DNA of 64,000 nt from Margaritispora aquatica (Eukaryota; Ascomycota; Leotiomycetes; Helotiales; Discinellaceae). The notes beneath the pieces are model-generated. The model searched no databases and was not told the origin of the DNA. It saw only the letters and a list, made by a program, of their open reading frames with translations. How positions within the stretch are numbered: position 1 is the first letter of the stretch; every line of letters starts with the position of its first letter. The stretch lies in assembly GCA_007644065.1 (NCBI GenBank), contig VJWN01000004.1, positions 434,001-498,000 of the forward strand, written 5' to 3'. Shown here piece after piece: positions 38,262-51,371 of the stretch. The translations under genes and the position numbers were made by a program.

Positions 38262-38695
38262 TCATGCTAACGTGACATTTGTGTTACACAACCATGGACT
38301 TGGTGGAGTTGAGGAGCCCTATAAAATAAATCAATTATCTGCAATAGAATAATTATGATGGTCACTAGACTTACAGATGCGCTGCAGCAGCCAGGAATCA
38401 GAGCTGAATCTGCGCATTTCCACTTTGTCGGAGTCGCGCTTGACGGATGCCTTATGGGAACACTCTCAGCAAACTGACCTAGCACGATAATCAACGAACA
38501 CGTTCTGATTCAGAAACTGACATGAACAATGTACTTACATCCAGTCCCAAAAGCATACTGGTCAAACTCATTTGTAAAAAACTGCGAACAACACCCTCCG
38601 ATGGTATTCACCCCACAGAGGAAAGAGCAAGGCTTTGGACTAGCTTGACCGAGCCCTAAAAGCGCAGACAGGAGAAAAATGTAGTTGAACTTCAT
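38262..38695 (-). CDS. Small secreted cysteine-rich protein, hydrophobin-like
   Basis: Three exons (38695-38539, 38478-38375, 38318-38262) encode 105 aa with consistent phases; introns are 60 and 56 nt. A signal peptide (MKFNYIFLLSALLGLGQA) is followed by a short mature protein with nine cysteines. Ignoring the first, the order is C-CC-C-C-CC-C, the hydrophobin pattern, with gaps of 7, 16, 20, 8 and 13. The 8-residue gap before the second CC pair is class II-like, while the gaps after the first CC are between the class I and class II ranges. Hydrophobins coat spores and hyphae at air-water interfaces. Alternatively it is an unrelated effector-like protein. The start at 38695 is chosen because it yields the signal peptide directly. 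Confidence 0.72.
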
Positions 38696-39653
38696 TTTGT
38701 AGTTAGTGTATGCTGAAATTGCAAAAGATGATCGCCAGGTCGAGAGGTAGCTCAAGGTTCACTTTTGATCCAAAAGCCAGCTAATCTGTTATATTTCGCT
38801 TCACTTATATAAACATTCCCAGACCGGCTGATATCTAGCACACACTCTCGTATCGACACAACGATCAGGACCATGGTAACGGGTGAAGTAGAATACGAGG
38901 TAGTACAGCGGAACAGCGTCGCATCCTCCAAAGCCAAGGAAAGACAGGAAGCGGGGAAGAGTACTCACTTGATCTCAAACTTCGAACTTAACAGTAATGA
39001 ACAATGCTTGCAAGCAAAAACGTATCCTTTTTATACTAAACACGCTCGTGTCTTGACTTGCTTGAAAGAGATTCCTCAACCCTGAAACTCGTAAATTTGA
39101 AGCCTCCAAGGTATGGTCGTTCTGTCAAAAAGCTTCAGAGTACAGAACTTCAAGCATGCAGAACAAACAAATAAAACTGCTGAAAAGAAGAGCTCAGGCT
39201 AAATTGTACAATAATAGCCCAAGTAATCAAGATATTTGGTATCAATAACGAAAAACTGCCAGCGAAATCAGAGAAACCATGATAGCTTCGAGGTAAAGCA
39301 CTGCGAGTAACGTCGATAATCGAGAAGAGTAGTAGCTCTAGCATTTGTAAATCAATTGATATTGAATTCTGGCTTGTTTCCCATTCTGAAAATGTCGTGT
39401 TGAATTCTCAATCCCAAAAAAGTTGAAGGATAAAGGTATTCTGTGAGAGTTTAGGATGTGGGGTAAAATCATCCCACTGTTTGTTTACTTTGGCACCGTA
39501 GCGGCCTAACATGCGAGGCCAAAGACCATCCATTTAATGTTCACGACGACCTCAAATTCTCGATATTCGCGCCATTAACCAGTCACTTCTCCACATTGCT
39601 TGCAGATATACCTAGACTACGCCATCATTCTCGTCTTGAAAGACTCTGGCAAG
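38696..39653. other. Divergent upstream region
   Basis: About 0.96 kb between the small secreted protein gene (-) and hsk3 (+), probably both promoters. Short open frames on both strands look like chance. Confidence 0.45.
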
Positions 39654-40108
39654 ATGTCTACTAGAATCCCAGCAAGCAACGCGCCGCGTTTATCAACTGC
39701 TCCCAATGGTGTTCGGCAACGTCAACTGGTATGCCACACTACATAAAACCCCCAAGTTCTCAAGATATTATACTAACGATATCAGGCACATCTGCACAGC
39801 CAAATAGCTCAACTCTCTGCCAATCTCGCAGACCTGCAAACGATTGTGCGCATGACGAGCGTGCAGGCAGAGTCGATACGAGGACTTGGCGCTTTCCATG
39901 GTGGATTGTGAGCAGCTCTTTCTCTAGACCCCTCAAGCGAAATTGCGCCTTTTATGGGCTATGTTCTATTGTCATTGGCAAAGCAATATAAAGGGTGTTC
40001 AAACTAATGCAATGTAGATTTATGGCAGCGAGTAAAGTTCTTGGAGAAGAAACAATAGCTGCATCCGCTGCCCAACAACAGAGAGGGAGCGGAACAAGTG
40101 ACACTTGA
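39654..40108 (+). CDS. hsk3: DASH/Dam1 complex subunit Hsk3
   Basis: Three exons (39654-39728, 39786-39907, 40018-40108) encode 95 aa. The family core is unmistakable: RQRQLAHLHSQIAQLSANLA, then RMTSVQAESIRGLGAFHGGL and FMAASKVLGEE. Hsk3 is a short coiled-coil subunit of the ten-protein DASH complex, which rings microtubules and couples them to kinetochores during mitosis. Introns are 57 and 110 nt with TACTAAC and ACTAAT branch sites. Too short and too split for simple ORF scanning, but complete here. Confidence 0.93.
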
Positions 40109-42239
40109 AGGGTCAATTTATAACATGATATTAGGATTATCTCCAAATACTCAGGTTCAATGCTGTAGTGTTAAAAGCACCTCGTTCGTATGCAATGGGC
40201 CAATGTCTTGCTATACGAGTTTGCTGCAAGGTCATGGAGGCAGGATATGACTGCATCACTCTTGATAAAAGCCAGTACGTCTGAGGCCACTTACGACCAA
40301 GTTGAGCGGCGGGGAGGAGGCTTGCCGTGCCATCTATGAATCGTCTAACATCAGTGAGGTTGGAGGATTGAAGAAGGGTGATTAGTTTTGAACCTCTAGA
40401 ATAAACGGCTGTCCTGGTCAAAGGGAAGGAAAGAATAAAGACACCGATAGTCCTTTCATTAGTTCTGCCAATACACCTCATACAAAGAGAAAAAATGCCT
40501 CAATAACTTGAGTAATACGATGTGACCACACGATCGCTCGCGGAATCCTAGTATTCATCAATTCCTCACCAACCTGGACATCCAATCACTAGACCTTGTA
40601 CACATTCTGAGAAGAGCATATCTCGATACCAATCCCACGCTGCCCCCGCTCATGATCTATTCAAAGTACCCATGACCTAATTTTCAACTCCGCACAATGA
40701 GCGAACATAACCCAGCACATCCATGGCCTCCCTACTTTCCATTCAATACCTACATTATCTTATTCCTCCGTAGATAACTTACTCCAATCTGACAATTCCA
40801 GTTTTAATTGAAGTAATAATACCAACCGCACAGCCAAGTAAGCAAGGTTCGCTAGCTCAGCCAACCAAGTCTCTCGAACATCCTACTCCTTTCCTGAACT
40901 CTACCTCATATATTCACTTGCTTCCAAGTCCATGGGGCAGTGTTCACACAAGGTAAGAGATACTTTTCAGATCTACTGCACCTGTCTCTTCTCAGAGCAA
41001 CCTTACGCATGAACCACATTTGCCCTGTGTATAGATTGTAGTTCCGCTTCCATTCATGACCTGAAGTTGTGCTGATGCAAAAGGTAGGCACGTTGCTTGA
41101 GTCGTAAGCGAATATCATGCAAGACTTACAGTACCTGCATACCTTGGCAAGCTGAATGAAGAAGTAAACGGCAGATCATTGCTATTGGATTAGTGTAGAA
41201 GGAGAGAGGGGGAGCGGAGTGGAAGAAGTTATCAAGGTTTGATGCATTTTGCCTCTGTTCAAGAGACGTTTAAGCAAGGAGATGTCTGACATGTGGAAGA
41301 GGTAGGAATCATTTCACACACATTCAAAACCTGTATTACTTAGCCGAAATCCCGAGCTACATTCACGAATACGACAGAAAAATGGCAGATAAAAATATGA
41401 TCGCTGACCACAATCAGTGTATTAGGTACTCTAACACGCCTCTATGCATAACTAAGCTAGCATCCGCCTAGATTCTCTGTCTTTCTCTCTCTCGCGTCTC
41501 TACGAATGCGATAAATCCAGCCAACGCAATCCCACCCAGTCCCACGCGAAAAATCCAGGTATAAGGTATCATGATGCAGCCAACCCCCAACCCCCCCCAA
41601 AGAGACCGCCACCAACCGACCGTTCGACCCTTTCTTCGTTCATAAGCTCATCAAGACCTTCCACCCAACCCATTCCACTGTGCGATCCAATCTAGCTGCT
41701 GCGTAGTCGTATTCGATGGGAAGGAAACACTGACTAAAAAGCCACCCGACCCGCGCATCCGCCAAACGTCTATTCTGCTTTCAAAAAGAGCCGCATCAAC
41801 AACAAAACATTGCATCCAATCTATAACCCACAAAGAAGAAATATTAGACGCGCAATCATGAGTGAGACCAAGTGGCCACCTCCCTTCCCTGTGCATTGAA
41901 GCCCCCTCGAAAAATTGCAGAGATACGTAGCATGTAGCAGCCAGCAATAAAGCAAAGCGTGATCGAGCCTCTCCCATCTCATCCCAGCAATAAGCAAACC
42001 CTGGTATCAAAAAGAGTATGTAGCAGAAGAAATGTTCGCCGACTGCACCCAGAAGCCCGCGAACCCATATATCCCTCCACTGTATGATGCGAAAAGCAGA
42101 TAAGCCAACCCATTATAACCCCAACCCCGTGTATATAGTATAAAAGCGCAAAGTACCACCCACTGTGTGCTGAGTGAGAATTTCAAAATCGTCGTGCATG
42201 TATCGAAAATTAGAGAGCGGAAGAAGATGAGCTCCCTGC
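40109..42239. other. Convergent region downstream of hsk3 and areA
   Basis: About 2.1 kb. The part next to areA is probably its 3' UTR. The minus-strand open frames 41651-42010 and 42007-42267 lie directly behind the areA stop and have no family resemblance, so I treat them as non-coding. Confidence 0.45.
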
Positions 42240-45200
42240 TCAAAGACTCATTGTAAGCCACTCCCATTCTTGTGGCCCAGTTCCGGCACCACCAACACCA
42301 TTCTGGCCCATAACCATCCCGGGAGGAGGGCCGGTCATGCCATTCATACCCATCACGCCTGGACCCATTGGCCTAGTCGTCATCCCGAATCCATTTGCAA
42401 GACCCATGTTTGTCATGCTTGTGGAAGAAGTCATCATGCTCATGCCCAGTGATTTTGCTGCTTCATTCGATCCAGTCGAATTCGTTGGCGAGTCAATATC
42501 CATACTCTCAATCGTGCTCACACTCTTGCTGTGTCTCCTTTGTCTCTTCGGTGCCATGGAAACATTGGATCTGGGCATGCTGGATGAGATGGCTGCTGCA
42601 CCAGGCCCTGGAGTGGCCTTTGGCGGAGCTGCTGCGATCGGGACCACGCCTTTACCACCACTGATTCCAGTTGTACCGATAGATGACCCCGCTGATCCAT
42701 GGTAAGAAGTAGGTGTGCTTGCTGTGCTGCCACCTCCGCCAGAACCTGTGACCGATGGAGGACTTTGACTTTCGTTCGCGCTTCTGGCACGACCACTTGT
42801 TGGAGTGGTTACTGTTGCAGCAGGTGCCATACCCATGGTAGTCACAATTGAGTTCTTTCGTGTGTTTGGTGCATTGGTTGTTGGCTGAGATCCCATCTTT
42901 TTTGAAGCTCGAGTTGCTGCACCACCGGATGCTCCAATTGGAAGTGTTGCACCTGAGCCACGATTCCGTTTCTTGATTACGTCTGTTTTGAGGGACAGTG
43001 GTCGAACAACGCCGTGGAGTTTCAGAAATAGGCCACAAGCATTGCAGAGTGGATGACCTTCTGGATTGCGTCTCCAAAGCGGGGTGGTTTGAGTGAAGCA
43101 GTTGGTGCATGTTGTCGGCGCTCCATTGTCGCCTTGTGCCCCAGCAGCACCAGCGAGGTTAGTGGTAGAGCCGTGTTTCGAGCCTCCCGGTGATGAAGGC
43201 CTGCTTGGAGCGACCGATGAGAAGCCGGACATATTCCCAGCATCTGGCGGCGAGTTGGGATTCGATTGGCCCATGTGCTGCTCAAACATCACACCGTTTT
43301 GACGACCAAGTAGTGTTGTGTTTGGTGTTGATGCAGTTCGTGGAATCTTTGGCCTTCTGTCATTTCCATTTCGCATCCGATTATCAGATACAGATTGCGT
43401 GGATGCATGTGCTCGGCCCAAAGAACCTCCTGAGCCATCCCATTCCAAAGAAGAAGACATATCTGCAGTTCCACCAATAGTTACCTGTTTTCTCGGAGGA
43501 CCGCCAGGATAGCGAGCAGCTTGGGTATTGAATTGACCCGTAAGGCTAGCATCCCATTGAAGACCACCAGGCCCCATATCCATGCTGGGATCTTCCATAG
43601 GTGATTGTGCAAAGTCGTGTTGCATCATCAGTGTGCGATCAGCAAAAGCTGCACCCTCCTCATCCTCGTTATCCGAGTCGCCACCAAATGTGAACATAGT
43701 ATCATGGCCTAGATGAACTCCGGGAGAGCGTCCTGGATGATCAGTCTGGAAGACTTGGGATGGGTCAATGTGCTGTGCCATGCCGAATGCCCCAGGAGCT
43801 GTGAAAGCGTTCGAGGTACCGGCACTCGTGACAGCCGTGAACATGGACCCGCCATTTGCATTGTACATGTATTGTGGTGCCATAGAATTGGACAAATTGG
43901 ATGGACCGTGATTGAACTGGTGCTGCCTTTGGTGTCGCATATCCATTCCATGTTGTTGGAAGTACAATTGCTCATTCTCGGGGATTGGCTGAGGGGTTGA
44001 AACTGCCGATGGATAAGCACTTCCCGGAGGAGAATAATAATCATTTGAATTCATGGAGGTAGAGGGCATCGAGGCATTATTGTACAAGGCAGAGAAAGGA
44101 CCATGCTGTACAAGGGGCGAGTGTGTAGGTGAAAAAGAGAAGTTCTGTTGGAAAGGTCCCGCAGAAGTGATAATGGGATCATGCTCCATGTTGTAAGCAT
44201 CGAGTTGAAACGGCAGGCCATTATGCGAATGGAGCATTTCGGTAGGATGACTATGATCTAAAGAGTAGTCGTTCAGCTCGGCGTCATGATCTGGCTCGTT
44301 GGGTATCATTATGCTGTTCAAAGCAGGTACTTGAGGGGAGAAATTGGCCGGCCTCTTCCGTGGCTGTAAGTATGTCAGTCAAGTTACCTATCGCGTGTGG
44401 CGCTTGCGGAAAAGCAACCACCGGAACCAAAACCAAAAGAATTCACAACTTACCCTCTCATCGATGCTTGTCTTTCGAACATGTCTTTGAACGTAATTGA
44501 ATTCATCGTTAGTTCGGGGATTGTGGTGTTGGACGGGCACCGATTGAGGAATGGCGAACTGCGGCGGCTCTCTGCGGCTCTTTATTGGAATCGCAGAGGC
44601 TACAGCGTTGGAGGTGGAAGCAGACATGACCGGCTTGTCGAGGTCTTTCTTGCTGAGCTCTGGCGATGGAGACATTCCAAGGCCAGCTGGCGTAGAAATG
44701 TTGTCGGAGAATATGAAGTCATCAAGGTTCATAGCATCAGAACTGTCCCCCATCGCGTTCGTGATTGTTTGATCGGAGCTCTTCCTTAGTTGTGCAATAC
44801 CACTTGGTGCGCTCATGGAAGCCTTTCCAGATAATCTGTCATGAAGCGTTAGACAATGTGACTGTTATGACTTACATCATTGTGAAAACATATAAACATC
44901 AAGTCACCAAGACAAGAGGACATACCGTGCAGCCTCTTCCTTCTGTTTCCGTTTTCGCAGACTCATTGCCATCATTCGCCATGTGAGGTTCTCCATGCGC
45001 TCCTGATTTGGAAGCTGCTTCTTGGTTTTGCTGTACAGCCGCCATATTTGTGTTGCAAGTGGATCTTTCTTTTGCATCTCATCCGGACTGTCAAGTTCAT
45101 TATCGACAGAATCTTCCCTCCATGTGGGGAAGAAACTCTCGCGCAGCAATTCCTTGCGCGCACTGGTACCTGTCGAAAAATCCAGCTTGTCCAGCTCTGC

Positions 45201-45455
45201 GTGCACGTCGGTCGTTGCTGTGTTTGCGCTGGTGGTGGTACCGATCTGCGGCGGGACAGGTTTGGAGCTTTCGTCAAGGTCGGGCTGTCCGGGTCTTCGA
45301 GGGAATCGGAAATCGTGTTCTGTTATTGAAGTATTGGTCGATGATGTAGAATTTGATTGAGTTTGTCCATTCACAAATCGATTTGAAGTTGGCTCGGGGT
45401 GGCTTCCAAGCTTGAGAATCCCCCCACGTTCATAGTAACCAGCCGTACCAGCCAT
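42240..45455 (-). CDS. areA: GATA-type nitrogen regulator AreA/Nit2
   Basis: Three exons (45455-44926, 44835-44454, 44363-42240; both introns 90 nt) encode 1011 aa. The N-terminal AreA-specific region ([20 protein letters not shown] and [13 protein letters not shown]) is intact, followed by [11 protein letters not shown] in exon 2. The single GATA zinc finger is at about 723-747 ([20 protein letters not shown], then LCNACG) with the basic tail [17 protein letters not shown]. The protein ends in EWEWLTMSL, the conserved C-terminus needed for response to nitrogen status through the NmrA corepressor. It activates genes for use of secondary nitrogen sources when ammonium and glutamine are scarce. 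Length and intron positions fit Leotiomycete orthologues, from general knowledge. Confidence 0.97.
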
Positions 45456-48400
45456 TATTGGAGGAGGAGGAACCTGTGCAATGTTTGAGCACAGTCGCAG
45501 ACGACACCAGTGCGATGTTTCTTCTGCTCTCCAACCTATAGGTAGAAGTTTGGTATTTGCTTTTACTTATCCCCTTCTTTACCCCAAGTGCGATGTGGGA
45601 TGGGGATTTGAGTCGATGTAGCGAACTAAGGCGATTGGGTCTGAGGGGGGTGTGAGCCTGTCGCAATGAGGCGTTCGGGAGTGGGTGTAGTGACTTTTGA
45701 GTGACGATGGGAATGATGGCGCAAGGCGGTAGTAAGTACTTGGAGGAGTATGAGCGTGACGTGAGGTTGCAACTCGACCAAATGGATATATGGATAATTG
45801 AAGAGTAGGAAATGGGTAGGAGGTGGTAGGTGGTAGGTAGTGTGAGAGAAGTCTGGATGCTGAACTTGGACCAAATATTGAGTAGGTAGGTTTAGAAGCA
45901 ATGTTCCTTTGACCTGACATGCGATTGACGCGGCGAAAAAAGGCGTCTCCTAGTACCCTCACCCTCACCCTCATCCTCTCGCTACCCTCTACCCTACTCA
46001 AGTAGTGCATCATTGTTTCGGTAACTGGTGGAGTAGTTTTTCGCAAACCCCCAGCCAATAACCGAGCCAGCAAAGGGCCTGTATGCAGCATGCCTGTTAT
46101 TATCTCGTGCTTGGTGTACTCTGGCGTGGACCTGGTCCAAGTCTGTTATTACAGCAGCAAGGTAAATGAGATGCAGACTCGAGACCGTCCGCGACGCCAA
46201 AACCTGAGATGAGCGGAAGGTCAAAACACGAAATCACAGTCCAAGGTAAAAAAGAAGATATAATTCACCGAGGTGAACCACAGCAGGTACACAAGTTAGA
46301 AATACCAATATCATGGAGCAAGTATTTCCTACAAAACTACCAGGCTAGCCTGAACTTGAGGACAAACTCTCACCGCAACCTTATATGTATGTATGTAGTC
46401 GCTGCTGCTGTTGTTGATGCATCACCTCCTCGGCATCTAGCACACAGCAGCAGCCCAGCTAGGAGGAATGATATGCGCTGCTTGCGAGACTTATTCGCCT
46501 ATATGGTTGGTGTTGCTCAACTGGTCCGATGGAAGGCGATGCTGCCCATATTGTATTACTGTCCTGACTCGAACATCATTTACAACGCTGGAATCCCAAA
46601 TCTTTTTTTACCTCCGATACTCAACCCAGCTTGTGATACATGGCACGCATGGGTTTTGTTATTGCATCGTGCCTGAGGTAATGACAAATATAGTTCTCCC
46701 GAACGGCATGTTCATCAGGTATGATTTTCAGATGAAGCACCTCAGCGCTTGCCATGTTAGTTTGAACTAAAACACCTAGCTCGAACGTTCGCCCAAAGTT
46801 AATAATTGTACTGCACAGTCTGCGGCAGAACTTCAGCCAGCAGGAGGAAGGCTGTCCTCAGTCCTCAGTATGTCGAGTAATAATCCAAGCCACCTACTAC
46901 TGGCCAGTGAAGGAGGGGCAGTGCCGCCTCAAGCGGTTGTTTCTGTGTGATTTCGGTGTGGGTGGCATTTGAACCCTGCAACTCTTCTCTTGCATGCGGG
47001 ATCAGTGGGGGGGAAAAGAAAGGTGGGTAATGGTCGCTTCATCGATCAGCCAAGCACGGAGCGTTCCTCTCGAAGAACTTCAGGAGGATGAAGAGGATGA
47101 GTGGTTGTGCTCCAATTCCACACCTCAACTTGATATCCACTGTCCACCATCCACTCTGCCACTTTCCTTCCTCCAGGGCTTCCCCTCAAACATAAAGTTA
47201 AACCCGCGTGTTGAGAATGTTAGAGTTTGAATGTTATGCCTTTGGCTAGGCTATCCTTACTCCCATACATTTTTGGTATTCATTGAGATGAGGTGCGTCC
47301 AATATCAAACAATTTTGGTGTACAATATATTCGAGCTTTTGGGCTGAAGATCCGATGCCAAAGCAATACCTAGTGTCCACAACAGCTTGCAGGCATGCTC
47401 GAGGACACGGCCCACCATTCATCAGTTTTGGAACTGACGGAGGTATGTGGCGCCGGACTTCAAGGTCTTGCGACAGGGGCTGGTTGAAGAACCGGGCAAT
47501 GTTAAATCGAGCCTCTGAGAGATCCAGAGAGAACGTAATTCTTCTCCCCAGACCTGCATATTTTTTGGACGCAAGCTTTTGCAGTTGAGATCATCAGCAC
47601 CAGCTTCGGCATAAAAGTCCTGGAAGCCTCTGATTTCTATCTGCACCATGAAAATAAGTTTTCTCTCTTGCCACTATGGGGACAATTGGGCTGATCAAAA
47701 GGCTGAATAGTGCCGTGACAGTTTCCCCGAAACCTCCCTGTGATCTGTGCATTTAGTAAGCTGTCTTGCCCTCTTTCTCGCTTCAAGATACACCGTAAAT
47801 AGTAGATAAAACATGCCGTACTGTACTGACCACCAAAGATGATATCAAGTGTTAATACAACAAAACAGGTGTCCAATAATGTACGCTCGAATGTCCTTGC
47901 CAACAAAAATTGCTCGAGCATACTAACCACGAGCATGATTTGTTTCGAAGACCTTTTTTCGTATGTAAGTCAGTATAACCAAGTCAGAAAAACCTAGACT
48001 GAAAGCAAATGTCATAATGCCCATGTTTTAGGGACTATTGGTAGTACTATGCAAAACGACTAGAACAAAGCTACGTACCGACGTAGATTGATCCTATGCT
48101 GCAGGCGCAAAGTAGGTTTCGGCCGATGAGTAGATGATCTTGAGCTGCTAAAATATTCGCTTGACAATTCGGTCGACGAGTTAGAAATTGTGGTTTTTGT
48201 GGGCGATCCGGAGGGAAAGAACATGGAAAACTCGAGCCTGATTCCGAATACTTCCGGGCCTATGTGCCTGTGTATGTGCCAGAAGCAAGACATCATGAGG
48301 AATTAGAAAACCAGTGGATCTAATGCTCGCATCATGAAATCTAGCTAAATCACATCAGGCGGTCACAATACATCGACCTAAAATCATGAGGGGCCTCGGA

Positions 48401-51371
48401 GACAGAGCCGCGAACGAATCCGTATTTGATATGCACTCGAACCGTTGTCAAGATAAATTATAACGCATGCATCCCCAATTTTCCATTTTTATACTATGGA
48501 GGATGGAGCTCCCAAGACTAGGCTGGACCCCTAAAGCTCATGAACACTGCGCAGCCTGTGGACTTGATGGTTCCTTGAAGTTTTGAGCCGTGCAAAGCAG
48601 CTTGGTTTTCAGGGGTTTCTCCGGTTTTGGGATGGATGGAGGCAAAGAGACTAGAAATAAAGATTTCCATCTTTTCTATGGGATCCAGACTCTCAAAATT
48701 ATTCCAGGCAAAATCCCAGGCAGGGATGCCTTCGATTCTTGCAATTGAAGCACCCCATCAACAGGAGATTATCACGTCTGTTCATAACGACTGCTCAAAA
48801 ATTCGGTGAAGCCTTTGTTTAATGGAATTTTGGTTTGGTCGTTGGCAGAGTTGTGGTGAGAATCATAGAGTCGCAAGTTTGGACCTCATGATTAGTGATT
48901 CGGTAGTCTTACCTTATGGATCGATTGTTGGAAGCTGAGAATCTGATACCGACATGAAGTTTGCAGCTCTTTCGTAGTTTTCGGGTCGACATTCATTTCA
49001 ATTCATCTATCGATTTCTGAGATTCCATGCAAATTTCTTGTTCATTGAATCCGGCCATTCACAAAAGTCAATGATTCTTTGCATGTGATTTCTCACCCAA
49101 ATACTGTTTGTGCTGTTCTTTCAAGGTCACCCTAAAATAACAATAAATCCAGCACAGCGATCATCCCATGTCTATGTCTCAGGTTGTCGGATTTACTCCG
49201 GTCTTCGGGCAAGAAAGGTATTTGTTCATAAGCGCTCGGTGGGCTGATACCCAATGGAATTGAGGAAAGGTAAAATCAATACACCCACCTCCCTTTGGGC
49301 AATAGTAAGAAGATACTCCGTACGTTCGGAGGCTCGGAGCTGGAAGCTACTATGGTATTGCTCCGTGATCATCTTATTGGAAGAGTAATCAAGTGCCTCA
49401 ATACTTGATGGGCTCCATGTTTCGAATATGCAACTTTGCTGCAGACTGAAGTCAAATATTCTCAAAAGAGTAGTGGGGGTTTTCGGGATCATGAAAAGGA
49501 AAGTTGGCCATGTTCCCCCCACCCATTATTTCGATATTCCCAGAAACACCAGGATATCCATGTGCTTCATGCAGATGAGACCCTGCGAAATGCAGACATG
49601 CATGAAATGGCTTTGGAACCCAGTGACGAGCAGGATAAATGACGAGAATTCGTGACACCATTGTGAGACAGGCCAATCACCATGGTAAGTTAGCGTGGGG
49701 GACAGTGAGCTCCAAGGAAAGCAATTTGGGAGATGCCGGGATCAGCCAGATTCAGAGATGCAACCCACGATGTTGTCGCTGCTGTCTTGCTTTCTTCGAA
49801 TTGGATTTTGGAGGTCTTCGGCCGAGTGCGAAAACAGCCGGCGCTTGAAGTGTTGGTGCGTGCTCGTGTTCATCCTCTGGATATGGCGGCACATGTGGTC
49901 GGTAGATTATGGCAGTGGTGCTTCACATCCTCCCATGTGGTGCGTATGCTGTGATGATTGAGGGTATTTGTCTACAACACTCCTCGTGTACTCCGTAAAT
50001 ATCTCTAATGTAAGCGTGTTTTCTGGGTAAGTTGTTTCCAGACCAGGAGGTTCAAGTAATGTCGACAGGCTGTGGTTGTCTTGTCCATGATATTCGTTGG
50101 TACCAATAGATGCATGTCATGAATGCGAGGTCGATCATCATCGTCCCTTTGAAGGTGCTTGAGTTGACGGCAACGCATGGTCTTTATAGAAGTTGAGCTT
50201 ATCTGTTGCAATCGTGCTGAGACGTTGAAAAGCGAATGGTATCATCGCAAAGTATCATCACGCAAACTCGTCCCTGGCCGGGCAATCAGCAAGGTACCAT
50301 TGCTGATTCGGTATTGGCGAGACTGCTATCATCCTGCTTGTTTGATAGCAAGCCTGGGCACCAACCTCGATAGGCAAGTCAGAGGGTGTTTATGTGGACC
50401 ATCAGGACCAGTTTCGTCCAGCGCCTGCTTTTTCCAGCTCATTCACAGGCTTCTCCAGGTTTCCGGTATCTTTCACAAGTACAGTACTTAATCTACCAAT
50501 CTATCCATCTGATATGGAGGATATCTGAAGTCCGACAGCCAGATTTTCAGGAGGACGCCGAAGATAGACAGAGAACAATCCCTCGATACGAGTAATGTTC
50601 AAGATAACGAACTGACTCCAGTAATGGGGGCCATCATGGTCATAGGCTCGTGGTCGTGCGCGTGTACATGTGGTCCTCTCCAGTCCAGTCGGTCTCTCTT
50701 CTTGTGTTGATAGCAGAACTCGCCTTTTGTAAAGATATCTGATGCTATGATAGCGGAGTTCATCCGCCGTTATGGCACAGCTGATATGCCGAGAATGAAT
50801 ATTTTTCCATATATGGCCACAAAATGGGTGCATGTTAATTGTCTTATCTTTGCGGACAGGATCTGAGGGATTCTTCAAATAGAGGGAGGTCCCTCTCTGT
50901 CTTGTAAAGACCTTTCACGAATTTTCGCCTGGGTACGCATGGTGGTGGGTACGGTTATGGGCCTGAATGGAATTGTGGCTGGAATGAGTTGGGATGAAAG
51001 TCAATTGAGCTGGAAGGGACTCGCAAACACAGGGAGGGAGGGAGGAGCAAAACGGTGACGACAAACCTAAATGGTTCAAAAGGAATAGATCAAGTCGAAG
51101 CACATCTTCCAGACGAAAATACAGGTATCTTGCCTCAACCTACCCAGAATGGAAAGAACGGTCACACGTGACAAAAGTCGCCTAGGGTGGTGCACCACTT
51201 GGACTACATACCTCTACCTAAGGTAGCTACTTGGTAGGTAACCTACGGAGCCTCCTTCGAGCGTCTCTATCATGTTGGGAATTTCTTTTATGTTCTCATA
51301 TATTGCGACTTCAATTTTCCCCAGACTTAAGGAAAGGAACGCTTGATGATTCGAAACGCGTCGAAATCTAC
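45456..51371. other. 5.9-kb divergent intergenic region between areA and the WSC gene
   Basis: Large for this genome's gene spacing. The first part is presumably the long promoter and leader of areA. A 155-codon ATG-started frame at 46209-46676 (+) lacks any motif or typical gene structure and is not called. Just before the WSC gene is a cluster of ACCTAAGGTAG/GGTAGGTAACC words (51208-51246). No RNA gene or transposon end was recognised. Confidence 0.45.

Noticed and set aside
41651..42267. Two minus-strand frames just downstream of the areA stop
   Set aside because: Position and lack of motif fit the areA 3' UTR better than separate genes.
46209..46676. 155-aa plus-strand frame starting with ATG
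   Set aside because: No domain, no family resemblance, and composition like the surrounding non-coding DNA; not strong enough to call a gene.
46940..46990. GGTTCAAATGCC word on the minus strand, considered as a tRNA B box
   Set aside because: No A box or cloverleaf at the right distance.
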